Under the pieces are notes generated by a model. That model ran no database searches. It worked only from the letters and a program-made list of their open reading frames with translations, and was not told where the DNA came from. A stretch of 64,000 nucleotides of DNA from an uncultured Kiritimatiellota bacterium (GTDB lineage: Bacteria > Verrucomicrobiota > Kiritimatiellia > RFP12 > UBA1067). Below are positions 16,371 to 25,200 of the stretch, piece by piece; the stretch's first letter is position 1, and the number at the start of each line of letters is the position of its first letter. A program made the translations under genes and the position numbers. The stretch spans positions 7,385-71,384 of the forward strand of contig CAKURH010000003.1 in NCBI GenBank assembly GCA_934675625.1. The letters run 5' to 3'.

Positions 16371-16995
16371 TCAGGGTTTCCATGCGCCCGTGGGGGGCTG
16401 ACCACACTTTCCCGCCGATTTCACGACGTCCGTCGCCCGCGTTCCCTTCGCATCAGGCCGCTTCAGGGCTTTCGGGAAGAGGCGGCGGGCGGGGCGCAGG
16501 AGGCCGAAGAGGTTCGAGACGAGCCGAAGCGAATCGTGCCGCTTGGCCGTCGCCGGGGCGCGCGTCGCCGAGAAGTCCGTCCCCGCGCGGAAGCGGAGGC
16601 CACGCGCGGCCGCCGATGCGGCGACCCACGCCCGCGAGCGCGTGGTCGTCCTCGTAAAGCCCGCCGACGTCGCTGTGGACACCAGGAAACAGCGCCTCCT
16701 CGACCTGCCCGCCCCGGAGCGGCACGTAGGCGTAGAAGCACCGCGCCTCGTGTTCGGCGACGGCGTGGCGCGCGAAGCGCACGTTCGCCGGACAGTCCTC
16801 CGCGACGGCAAGCCCCGGCGTCGCGTCCACCGTGTCCCAGAGGCCGAGGTATTCGACCCGCTTCGCCGCCCCGGCGTCAACCGCGTCGCCCGCATTGAGG
16901 GGATAGTTGTAGTAGCCGGGCCAGCGCTCCAGCTGCCCCGCCCGGTACGTCCCGACGAGGACGACCCTCTTCCCTGTCTTCACCTTGAAACTCAT
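16371..16995 (-). pseudogene. Decayed DUF2235 (alpha/beta hydrolase-like) gene with frameshift and missing N-terminal half
   Basis: The first reading frame (ATG 16995) carries DUF2235 hallmarks: EYLGLWDTVDA, RFARHAVAEHEAR and LFPGVHSDVGGLYEDDHAL. Family-like sequence then continues in the next frame (AWVAASAAARGLRFRAG, then KRHDSLRLVSNLFGLL) to a stop at 16371. One extra base in the G/C run near 16630-16633 explains the switch. The upstream half of a normal DUF2235 protein, including the CDGTWN-type start and the nucleophile elbow, is replaced by an unrelated segment (VLVGTYRAGQLERWPGYYNY). DUF2235 proteins include phospholipase effectors, but this copy should be inactive. An assembly error at the homopolymer is possible but would not restore the missing half. 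Confidence 0.7.
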
Positions 16996-17011
16996 GCCCG
17001 TATTATACCAT
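16985..17011. repeat. 27-bp promoter/start cassette, copy 1
   Basis: Exact 27-bp match to 22158-22184. Read on the minus strand it contains ATGG, the extended -10 TGGTATAAT, ACGGGC, then ATGAGTTTCAA, so a promoter and a start codon are duplicated as one block. Flanking bases differ at the two sites. Confidence 0.7.
17002..17010 (-). promoter_or_regulatory. Extended -10 promoter with leaderless start
   Basis: TGGTATAAT on the minus strand ends only 6 nt before ATG 16995, so transcription would begin at or next to the A of the start codon. This predicts a leaderless mRNA for the DUF2235 remnant. Confidence 0.55.
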
Positions 17012-17407
17012 CTTGTCCGCGCCCCCGCGTCGCGCCAACAACCTCAAGCGCCCAACGCCAGCCTGTCGTGCCGGGCTGGGCCGTCGCCGGGGATAGGCGG
17101 GAGGGACGCGCTTGTCGCGTCCGTTCGCCCCCCTGACTTTACCACAGAGCACACAGAAAGTCGCGAAGGTTTTGCAATGACCTCATGTTTCCCTAAAGCC
17201 CTCGGATCCGCTCGGCAACCGTCTTCCGGCTGACGCGCGATTCAACAACCGATTTCATGACACCCGCCATCTCCCACATCTGTTTCATTCATCGATCTCA
17301 CATTTTGTTATGCGCCACGCGCCATTTCGGTTTTCCAATCTATAGATGCGGCAATAAATCAGGTTGATTTTTCCCGATGTGAAGACAACTCCGATGATCG
17401 GCTTTCT
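17012..17407. other. Intergenic stretch without a recognisable gene
   Basis: About 400 bp, partly AT-rich, between the DUF2235 remnant's promoter and the next minus-strand gene stop. It holds only a 31-codon minus-strand open frame at 17193-17288 (MKQMWEMAGVMKSVVESR start, RKTVAERIRGL end). This resembles a fragment of a helical protein and has no convincing ribosome site. A CCACAGAGCACACAGA tract near 17139 is of the common low-complexity intergenic type. No RNA gene or terminator was recognised. Confidence 0.5.
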
Positions 17408-17863
17408 TCATTTAGACCCTGCGTCTTGAGAGGCAAGTGGAAGCAGCTGCAATCCGTAGAGACATCTACCTTTTGTCATGCGCACCGCCATGGCTGTTGG
17501 TTCGGGCACGGAAACCAAGCACGCGGAATTCGTGGTGAAAGATGCTCCCATCGAGCGGAAATCTTTTTTGTACGCCAAGCGGAAACTCACAGCCTCTTGC
17601 GTGTTGCGCATCGGTATGAATGACAGCGAAAGATGCCGGTCACAAACCATGAATTCTGAATCACAAGGCACAGAAACAGCCTCTCCATACCGACTGATCT
17701 GAGGATCATGGCCGCCAATCGCGTAAAGGTAGCGTCCTCCTGACTTCTTGAATGTGAACACGACATTTGTGCCTGTGGACTCAATGGAATCAAAGAATGA
17801 CTTTAACGTGGCTTCCGTGATTTCCGGTTGCTGTACGGCTACGCTTCCACCCTGCGCAAGCAT
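17408..17863 (-). CDS. Small unknown protein with degenerate VPEP motif
   Basis: 151 aa from ATG 17863, which has GGAAGGGG just upstream and overlaps the end of the preceding gene by 25 nt (coupled translation). A longer in-frame extension to 18112 is antisense-like and not favoured. The sequence is beta-rich (NVVFTFKKSGGRYLYAIGG, FRLAYKKDF). No signal peptide is visible. Near the C terminus VSVPEPTAMAV resembles the VPEPT start of a PEP-CTERM sorting signal. The transmembrane helix and Arg cluster that should follow are missing, so it may be a decayed substrate. No family was recognised. Confidence 0.5.
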   Translation of the reverse strand: MLAQGGSVAVQQPEITEATLKSFFDSIESTGTNVVFTFKKSGGRYLYAIGGHDPQISRYGEAVSVPCDSEFMVCDRHLSLSFIPMRNTQEAVSFRLAYKKDFRSMGASFTTNSACLVSVPEPTAMAVRMTKGRCLYGLQLLPLASQDAGSK

Positions 17864-18861
17864 TCCCCTTCCGTTAACGCTTGCAACAGCCGCTTGCCAA
17901 ACGTCGTCTTGATTTCGGATACAGGCTTCAGAATCTTCGGGCAGCGCAAGACGGCCGCCGCATACCCCTTCGCGTCGTCCCCATCGACGAGATAGGCGAG
18001 ATAGACGAGTTCGGACACTTCCTCCGCCGACAGATGCATCAGCACGGAATTGCCGGCCTGAATGCTTTTCAACCGCTCCATGTGCCGCTCCTTCGGCTCC
18101 AAGCCACGCCACGTCAAGCCCAGAGTTTCGGGAAGCTGATAGTCTACCTGAAAGTCACAGCCTTCGTTCATGCGGAACACGCGATTTGAGAATGCAGCCT
18201 CTACCTTGAGTTTCTGCATGGCCTGCCGTGACACCATGTTTGTGTAGCCAAGACCAAGAATTCCCGTGAGCGTTTTCTCGCTGGGATGCCATTTGTTCGG
18301 CTTTAGTCGAGCCATGTCCAGTTGAGTCTCTGGCGTCAGCAACATCAAGTGAACGAATTCATCCATGTAAGACTGGTATGGGTCATACGGCGGAAGGTAT
18401 TTCCAGATCATTCGCCCTGTCACCCAAACACGCTTTCCCGCCCTCGGATTGCTTCGCGTTCCCTCGTCGAAATAGCAAAAACTCGACGGGGGGGCGATGA
18501 GGCCAAAAACATCAAATAGCGGCGGCAGAGCCTGTGCGCGCCGCGCAGTCTCATAGAGATAGCATCTCCTGTATCCGCCAACGGATACATCGCCCTTCAA
18601 GACTTCAACGCAGTATTTTTCATGCAGTCCAAGTTCTCGTCCCAGAGCGCGAGTGATCAGTGGCAAGTGCCGCTTGTCCTCTTGATGCGACGGCTCATGC
18701 ATCAGCGCGATTTGCGCCCCCCTTAGGCAATTCGTGATTTCAGCGACGACAAATTCTTGAATCTCCGTCGAGGCATCGTCAAATCGGAAAGGCACGGCGT
18801 TCCCATCTAGGACAAACGCCAGCAGTCCTGACACGACAAATGCGAATCGAATGCATTTCAT
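17839..18861 (-). CDS. Exported protein of unknown function
   Basis: 340 aa. The signal peptide is MKCIRFAFVVSGLLAFVLDGNAVPF. No catalytic motif was recognised. The body has a Tyr/Cys-containing middle (GGYRRCYLYETARRAQ, CYFDEGTR) and a helical C terminus rich in Leu and Glu. A stretch with YMDEFVHLMLLTPETQLDMARL suggests compact helices. The start overlaps the stop of the large thrombospondin-repeat gene by ATGA, and it runs into the next small gene, so the three form one translational unit. It may be an accessory or processing partner of the large surface protein, but this rests only on position. Codon use is less GC-rich than in the flanking housekeeping genes. Confidence 0.65.
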   Translation of the reverse strand: MKCIRFAFVVSGLLAFVLDGNAVPFRFDDASTEIQEFVVAEITNCLRGAQIALMHEPSHQEDKRHLPLITRALGRELGLHEKYCVEVLKGDVSVGGYRRCYLYETARRAQALPPLFDVFGLIAPPSSFCYFDEGTRSNPRAGKRVWVTGRMIWKYLPPYDPYQSYMDEFVHLMLLTPETQLDMARLKPNKWHPSEKTLTGILGLGYTNMVSRQAMQKLKVEAAFSNRVFRMNEGCDFQVDYQLPETLGLTWRGLEPKERHMERLKSIQAGNSVLMHLSAEEVSELVYLAYLVDGDDAKGYAAAVLRCPKILKPVSEIKTTFGKRLLQALTEGECLRRVEA

Positions 18862-21800
18862 GGTTGCTCTCCTTCTTTTACATAGGCCGGATGGACATGA
18901 TTAATCGGATTGGAACCATAGGCTTCCTCATACGAGCAATGGTACCTGTAAGCGGCATTGTAGTTCAAATGGCGTTTGACCGAATATTCCATAAAACCAC
19001 GGTCTTCAAACCTAATCCTCAAGGATTCGGCCAATTCCTGATTCACGGCCCTGGCAATCACCGCATCTGCGTTGTCTTCCGCATCTTGCCGTGTCTCGCC
19101 CTTCACAATCCATGTTGAAGTCACAACATTCTGATTCGAGATCGCCTGTTGCGAAACGAAATACTTTAAGCCCTTTATCGTATAGCAGTCCCCTTGTCCG
19201 CCTTGAGATGTCGGAACCTCGCCCCTCACTTGTTTGATGTGAAACTCTTCCTCGGCTCGTACCTTGTCCGCATATTGCCCCGTCCATGTAAAGTTCTGTC
19301 CGTCCGGTTCGGTATAGATGGAACCTTCCTCAAACTGAAAGGGCTTGAAGACTATTTCACAATACCAATAGTCTTCGCTTGTCGAATGATAGAACTTCGC
19401 CTCTCCGCGATGCGTATCGTTTCCAGTCGGTGGCAACACCAAGGAATGCGCATTTGACTCCGGCCATCCGACAGGACATTTCCTTGAAAGGACAGTTAAC
19501 CCGTTCTCGCGCAAATCAAACGCATATTCATGGTGGTATTTGGCGCAATCTCGGTCCGGGAGAACGCCGTACCAATAGATGGGCGATGTCCGCCAAATAT
19601 GGGTGCCGGTCTTCTCCGTCGTCACGGTTGTGCCGTGATTGTCATTTACAAGCGTCCCACTTCCAACGGGCCTACAAAGCAATTCAAAGTTTCTGATAGT
19701 CAGAGCCGAACCTGTGACACAGGGCTCGACACGGACTGTTGCCGTACGGCTGTCGATCAGCTCCCCATCTTGACACACATCATACGGCATTATCCTGTCT
19801 GACCGGACGACGAGTTTGACAACATCCAGATAAGCCGCCTTGCTCTCGCCTGAAAAACGGGTGCTCGTGTTGTCGTCCGTGACGAACAGTCCCTTTGGGT
19901 CGTCCAGAAAAACGCCGGACGTCTGGTCGGTGTCCACCAACAGGAGGCGATAGTCATAATCCGGGTATCCTTCGCCGGAATTTTTGCAAGCCGCCCATCT
20001 GAGCTTCACCTCATACCGCCAGCCAGGCTTAAGCGCAGCCGTCTTCGTCTCGCACTCGCCATACTCTCGGTTCAGGAACACATGCGAACGCGGTAACGGC
20101 CCATTCCCAGAGCCCGTCACCGGGATGACTGCAAGCGAATACTTCTCGGAACTGCTGCCGCTCGGATCGCCAAACTCCAGACGTACAGGTCTGCAGCTGC
20201 CGGGCCTTCCGACGTCCGACGCATCGAGAGGATCGCTGGCACCCAGAGCCTCGGCACCGTCCGACACGCCATCTCCGTCGGTATCGGATTGATTCGGGTT
20301 CGTCCCCCAGTCGTTTTCTTCGCCATTCGTCAAGCCATCACCATCGGGGTCGGCATCGGCATCATTGTCAGGGTCTGCGTCCGTGTTGTTGTCCACGGTC
20401 GGGTCATACCCCGACTCATCTTCCCAGCCATCCGTCAGCCCGTCACCATCCGTATCAGGCTGTCGCGGATCTGTGCCGAGCAACAGCTCAAAGCCGTCAT
20501 TCAAGCCATCATAATCCGTATCAGAACGAAACGGGTCTGTTCTGCGACTGATTTCCGCGCCGTCCTTCAGCCCATCGCCGTCTGTGTCGGGGTTGGTCGG
20601 GCTTGTCCCGTACACGTTCACTTCCTGACCATCCGAGAGCCCGTCCCCATCCGTGTCGGCACGGAGCGGATCCGACCCGTGCCCCAGGCGGTACTCGACC
20701 GTCGTCCCCGGCAGGATCGGCCCGCGCTCGGCGAAGTCCCACGTCAGGTTGTAGAGCCCGTCCGGCGTGACGATGCGCCGGACCTGCACGCCGACGACGG
20801 CATCCGATCCGTCAAGCCAGACGTCCGACGCAAGGTAGCTCACGCGCACGACGGAACCAGTCCCGCCGGGGACGATGACCTGATAGGTCATCCTGCGGTC
20901 GTCGGACGTCCCTCGCAGCCTCACGTTGCGGTATTCGACGACGAAGCAGCCGTTGCTCTCGACGATCCCCGTCCGCATGCACGACGAGGCGTCGCCGTCG
21001 ACCAGCGCCGTGCTGCACCAGTAGGGCGCAACCAGGATGTCGCCCATGCTGTAGGTCCCCCTGTCCAGCGGCGTCGCGAGTTCGGGGAAGACAAGAGCAA
21101 CGTTCGATCCGGGCGCATCCAGGTACATAACCCCGTTGTCGAAGCACACCGCCTTCGACATCAGGCTGCCAAGGACCGTCAGGCCGTCAGGCAGCGAAGC
21201 GATCGCTAACGCCCCCCAGTAGCTGTGCAGACCCTCTCCGTATGAGGTTCCGTAGACCGTCGCCCAGCCCGACGTGTCGTACCACTCGAAAGCGTCCGTC
21301 CTGACGATGCATCCCGTCTCCACGCCGTCCGCGAGCCCGTCGCCGTCGGTGTCTGCGCCCAGGGGGTCTGTCCCCAGGGCAACCTCATCGCCGTCGCCCA
21401 GCCCGTCCCCGTCCGTGTCGGGGTTCGCGGGGCCTGTCCCCAGCGTCCACGCCTCATAGGCGTCCGAGAGGCCGTCGCCGTCCGAGTCGTCCTGCGTGGC
21501 GAGCCGGAAGAACGCCGCGCGTTCCATCGCGTTCGTCTGGAAGCTGTCAATGCCGATCTCGACAGCCGCGGGGGACTGCGCGCCGGACACGTCGACCTGC
21601 GCGAGGCGCGTCCAGCCGCCCGATGCCAGCTGCCAGTGCCCAAAGACGTCGAGACGGCCGTTGGGCAGGGAGAGGCCGTCCGGCCACGCCACCCCCAGCG
21701 TCACCGTGTCAGTTCCCCTCTCGATTCCATAGAAACAGGGGTTTGTCACCGAAGACAATGTGAGGTTGCTGTCGCTTAATGCGGAGTTGTTGGAGGCGGG

Positions 21801-22133
21801 GAGGCGCGGAGGGTCTTTGACAGGATTTACAGGATTTGAGGCGTTTGGCGTATCCGTCTCGGCAATCCTGTCAATCTTGTCAATCCCGTCTAAAAAACCA
21901 CCCGCCGCTTCGGCGCACCGTTCCTTGTACGTCCGCGTCACCGAGCCCTCCATCGTCGCAAAGGCCATGAAGCCGCCGAGGACGAAGACCGTCGGCCAAC
22001 CAAGCCGCCGGACCGCCGCGCGCACACGGGCGGAACAGCGCGACAGGCCAAGCGCCAGCGCGGCAAGGGCGACACCGCCCAAGCCAAGGCAACAGCCCCA
22101 CAGCACGACCGAGTCGAAAGCCGCTCGATCCAT
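18858..22133 (-). CDS. Large membrane-anchored protein with nine thrombospondin type-3/calcium-binding repeats
   Basis: 1,091 aa. Two hydrophobic segments lie at the N terminus (about 8-32 and 45-62, the second VFVLGGFMAFATMEG), probably an anchor. Calcium-binding DxDGDGxxDGxE motifs occur nine times: one block of three near residues 215-270 and one of six near 490-650. Between the blocks is a beta-rich domain (MGDILVAPYWCSTALVDG) resembling nidogen-like/PKD-type extracellular modules. The C-terminal 450 residues are unrecognised and Cys-containing. A cell-surface adhesin or structural role is likely by family. The start may be ATG 22133 or GTG 22139; the latter overlaps the stop of a 10-codon leader ORF. 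It heads a three-gene unit. Confidence 0.75.
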   Translation of the reverse strand: MDRAAFDSVVLWGCCLGLGGVALAALALGLSRCSARVRAAVRRLGWPTVFVLGGFMAFATMEGSVTRTYKERCAEAAGGFLDGIDKIDRIAETDTPNASNPVNPVKDPPRLPASNNSALSDSNLTLSSVTNPCFYGIERGTDTVTLGVAWPDGLSLPNGRLDVFGHWQLASGGWTRLAQVDVSGAQSPAAVEIGIDSFQTNAMERAAFFRLATQDDSDGDGLSDAYEAWTLGTGPANPDTDGDGLGDGDEVALGTDPLGADTDGDGLADGVETGCIVRTDAFEWYDTSGWATVYGTSYGEGLHSYWGALAIASLPDGLTVLGSLMSKAVCFDNGVMYLDAPGSNVALVFPELATPLDRGTYSMGDILVAPYWCSTALVDGDASSCMRTGIVESNGCFVVEYRNVRLRGTSDDRRMTYQVIVPGGTGSVVRVSYLASDVWLDGSDAVVGVQVRRIVTPDGLYNLTWDFAERGPILPGTTVEYRLGHGSDPLRADTDGDGLSDGQEVNVYGTSPTNPDTDGDGLKDGAEISRRTDPFRSDTDYDGLNDGFELLLGTDPRQPDTDGDGLTDGWEDESGYDPTVDNNTDADPDNDADADPDGDGLTNGEENDWGTNPNQSDTDGDGVSDGAEALGASDPLDASDVGRPGSCRPVRLEFGDPSGSSSEKYSLAVIPVTGSGNGPLPRSHVFLNREYGECETKTAALKPGWRYEVKLRWAACKNSGEGYPDYDYRLLLVDTDQTSGVFLDDPKGLFVTDDNTSTRFSGESKAAYLDVVKLVVRSDRIMPYDVCQDGELIDSRTATVRVEPCVTGSALTIRNFELLCRPVGSGTLVNDNHGTTVTTEKTGTHIWRTSPIYWYGVLPDRDCAKYHHEYAFDLRENGLTVLSRKCPVGWPESNAHSLVLPPTGNDTHRGEAKFYHSTSEDYWYCEIVFKPFQFEEGSIYTEPDGQNFTWTGQYADKVRAEEEFHIKQVRGEVPTSQGGQGDCYTIKGLKYFVSQQAISNQNVVTSTWIVKGETRQDAEDNADAVIARAVNQELAESLRIRFEDRGFMEYSVKRHLNYNAAYRYHCSYEEAYGSNPINHVHPAYVKEGEQP
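21363..21375. repeat. GGGGTCTGTCCCC micro-palindrome inside the thrombospondin-repeat gene
   Basis: Exact copy of the dispersed 13-bp motif, here encoding part of the linker between two calcium-binding repeats. Confidence 0.45.
21429..21441. repeat. GGGGCCTGTCCCC micro-palindrome inside the thrombospondin-repeat gene
   Basis: Second exact copy in the same gene, 66 bp (one protein repeat unit) from the first, encoding GTGPAN. Part of the similarity between the two may come from the protein repeat itself. Confidence 0.45.
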
Positions 22134-22135
22134 CG

Positions 22136-22168
22136 TCACGGATCAATCACGGGAACATTGAAACTCAT
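22136..22168 (-). CDS. Ten-codon leader ORF ahead of the thrombospondin-repeat gene
   Basis: ATG lies 6 nt after an extended -10 element. The reading frame is MSFNVPVIDP, and its TGA overlaps GTG 22139 (GTGA), just before ATG 22133. It is likely the true leaderless start of the transcript, feeding ribosomes to the main gene by reinitiation. It could also be a relic of the duplicated promoter/start cassette. Confidence 0.35.
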   Translation of the reverse strand: MSFNVPVIDP

Positions 22169-22184
22169 GCCCGTATTATACCAT
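22158..22184. repeat. 27-bp promoter/start cassette, copy 2
   Basis: Exact copy of 16985-17011, carrying TGGTATAAT and a start codon followed by AGTTTCAA. Sequence identity stops sharply on both sides. Confidence 0.7.
22175..22183 (-). promoter_or_regulatory. Extended -10 promoter of the thrombospondin-repeat operon
   Basis: TGGTATAAT on the minus strand, 6 nt before the leader ATG at 22168. No good -35 is seen. Confidence 0.55.
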
Positions 22185-22224
22185 ACTCATGTCCGTCGAT
22201 TCTCTAAGGCCCGATGGATGACAA

Positions 22225-25200
22225 TCACAAGTCCACGGCCTTGGACGGCCTGATCTCATCGGCGAAAAGGGAAACGAAGCCTGTCGCAAACGCATGGCAG
22301 CAACTTGCCTGCGGCGCGTCATGTTCCCACAGTGTTCCGGTGCGGTCTGCCATGTCCGCATAGTAGGCAAGGGCTTCCTTTCGGGCGAGTTCGGGCATTC
22401 CCGCACGCGCAAGGCAGAGGAAGCGCAATTGCATGCCGGGGAAGAGGCCGGCCTTCTTCAGAGAGCCGCGTTCGCCCCGCACCAGACGCCCCCAAAGTTC
22501 GGCGTCGCGGACAGAGTCCGCCGTACCCGTGAAGAACGCATAGTACTGACACGTCTCGGTCGCTTCAGGACGCACGGCAAGTGCGCCATCCTTCCCGCGC
22601 ACCGCATGGTCACGGAACTGGACGCCATCAAATGCCTGTGCCCGGACAGCGGAACGGATCGCATCCGCACGACGGACGCAACACTCCCATCCGTACAGTC
22701 GCCCGACCGCATCCAATGCGGCGGCATAGAGCATGTTCGCCGGATAGTTCACGTCCTGCACATAGCCGTTTGACGCATCCCAACCGACGAATACCCATGA
22801 CGGAAGCTTTTCAAGAAGTCCATCTGCGTTGACATATCCATCAAACCACTTCAACAGCTCCCTCACGCGTCCCTCCAGCAGCTTCGCCGTCTCGCGATCT
22901 CCGGTTCGGCGCACATAGTCCTCGATTTCAAGGAGGAACCACAGCGCATACGTCGGAATGTAGAGCCCATCCGTATGATCCGACGGATAGCACATCGCCA
23001 CCATGCCCTTCGGAAGATGCGGAAATCCCTTCGCAAGCGCATAGTCGCGAAGGAACGCACGCTCTACCGACGCATTGCCTGCAAGCAACTGCAGACTTGG
23101 GCCCGAAAAATAGGAATCTCCCAGCCAGCCGGCGCGTTCGCGGCTCGGGCAGTCCATTGGCACGTCCGTTGCGCACTGCGCAAGCGTCCGGGCGGCCGCC
23201 GCCAAGACCTTGGCGGCCACGGGATCCGCCCCCACATAGACGTTGTTGAAAGCCTCGGCATTCCGATAGCGACGCACGACAGGCGCCTTCCACGTCGCCT
23301 TGCCGGAGAGCATCGCCAAGCGGGCAAACTTGAACGTCTGAGGCTCGAAGAACTCCAGCACATATCGCCCCGGGCGCCTGATGTCCCATATTGCGCCGGC
23401 CGCGATTTCGATGCGTAGCGGGTTCACGTCTCCATCAGGCGTACGCAACTCGTCCACGGCCGCCATGAACCGCCCCGGCTCCGTACACGCCAGCTCGACC
23501 TGAAGGAATCCAGTGGTGTTATGCTCTCCGGCATAGAGCTTCGCCGGAACCTTTCGCCCTGCCACGCCAGGCTTGGCCCTACGCCATTTTGCCAGTTCGT
23601 GCCACACGTTCACGTCGCATTCCTCTGCCTTATACCCGCAGAAGACAGGCGGCGCGACATTCTCGAAGCATCGCGTCCTGGGCAAAGGCGTCGATTCGTC
23701 GCAGACAATGTCGTAGGCATCGACCTCGACGAACGACCTGTCGAGACTGAAGTCACAAAGCGGCACCTCCCGTGCGAGAAAGCGCGGCGCGGTGACAGTT
23801 TCCAATTCCCGCGACGGAGCCGGCGCACCGCCGATCAGGTACGCCTCCGAGAAGCCTCTCTGGAAACTGGCTCGCGGCGTCTTGACGATGCGTTCGGATG
23901 CCCGTGCCGTCCAGTTTGTTCCGCCAGTCGCGGAAAGGACTCGCCCGTTTTGCACGACTTCCGCCGCGAGAAACGGAGACTGGTCCATGTACACGAAGTT
24001 GTTGCACCGATACGCGTTCACTTCGACGCGCAGTCGGTTTCTCCCCGCATTCAGCCGAACCGGAAGAGCATCGACACGCGCAAGGCCAGTCGGCGCGCGC
24101 GCAGGGCCCGCCGAGACGAATGCGCCGTTCAACTCGGCCTTGTAGCAGGACGCGGCCGCAATCCGCAACTCTGCCAGGCCATCCTCAGCCGTCAGTTCCG
24201 TCTCGAATGCGAACGTCTCGTTCATCGTGTCGCCCGCGCCCTTTGGCCACACCGCCTGTGCAGCAAGGAACAGGTCAGGCGCATTGAATTTCTTGTGGTT
24301 CAGGAACTCCCAGACGCGATCCAGCCACGTGTAGCTGCCCGTACCCGGTGCGGCGGCGTTCATGAAGCAGTGATCCCTCGTCGCCAACGTATGCAAATCG
24401 CCCTGCACCCCCATGCGACGCAACTGTTCCCAGCACTTGACCGAATTCATCGCCGCCCATCCGTCCGCATCGCCGTGCAGGAACAGCATCGGACAGGTCG
24501 AAAGGTCGAAGGAGAACTCCGGCGCGAGACGCGCCGCATCGTCATTGCCGCCCGTGCGATTCGGCTCGTCAAGACCGTCCGTCAGTGCATAGGCCGGATA
24601 CAGCGCAATGCCCCACTGCACATTGCACGGAATAAGATCTGTCTCATCGACCGGCCAATATGACTTGCGCCGAGAACTTGTCGCCCCCATGATCGTGAGA
24701 TGTCCACCGGCGGACGCACCCATGATCCCAATGCGGTTCGGATCGAGGTGACGCGCCTCCGCTTCGCGGCGCACGACGCGGACTGCACGCTGAAGATCCT
24801 GCCAGGCGCTCGTATGCTTCGCGAGGCCTGTCGGACGCGGTGTGCGGTATTTGAGCGTCACGACCGTCATGCCCTTCTCGTTCAGGTAGCGTCGCGCCGA
24901 CGTTACGCCATCCCAGGAATCCGGACGGTTATCGAAGTAGGCTCCGCCGGAATAGATGATCTGGATGCCCTTGGTGCGAGGCGTCTTCGGAAGATGCCAT
25001 TCGAGATATGGAACGCACTGGTTCGTCTGTGCAGCCGGCATCTTGCCTTCTGGCCAAAGGGGCATCCGTTCGTAGCCACCCCGATCGGCATCATCCGGGA
25101 AACGCGCGGCAAGGCCGACCTCATCGCCGAGCCGTCCATCGAAGTTCATCTGGCGGATGAACTCAAGCGCGCGGTCAAACCAGTGATCCCATGCCGTGCC

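Noticed and set aside
20290..21460. Regularly spaced repeats that could suggest a CRISPR array or satellite
   Set aside because: The repeats are in-frame codons for DxDGDGxxDG calcium-binding motifs, with variable spacing and no conserved direct-repeat unit.
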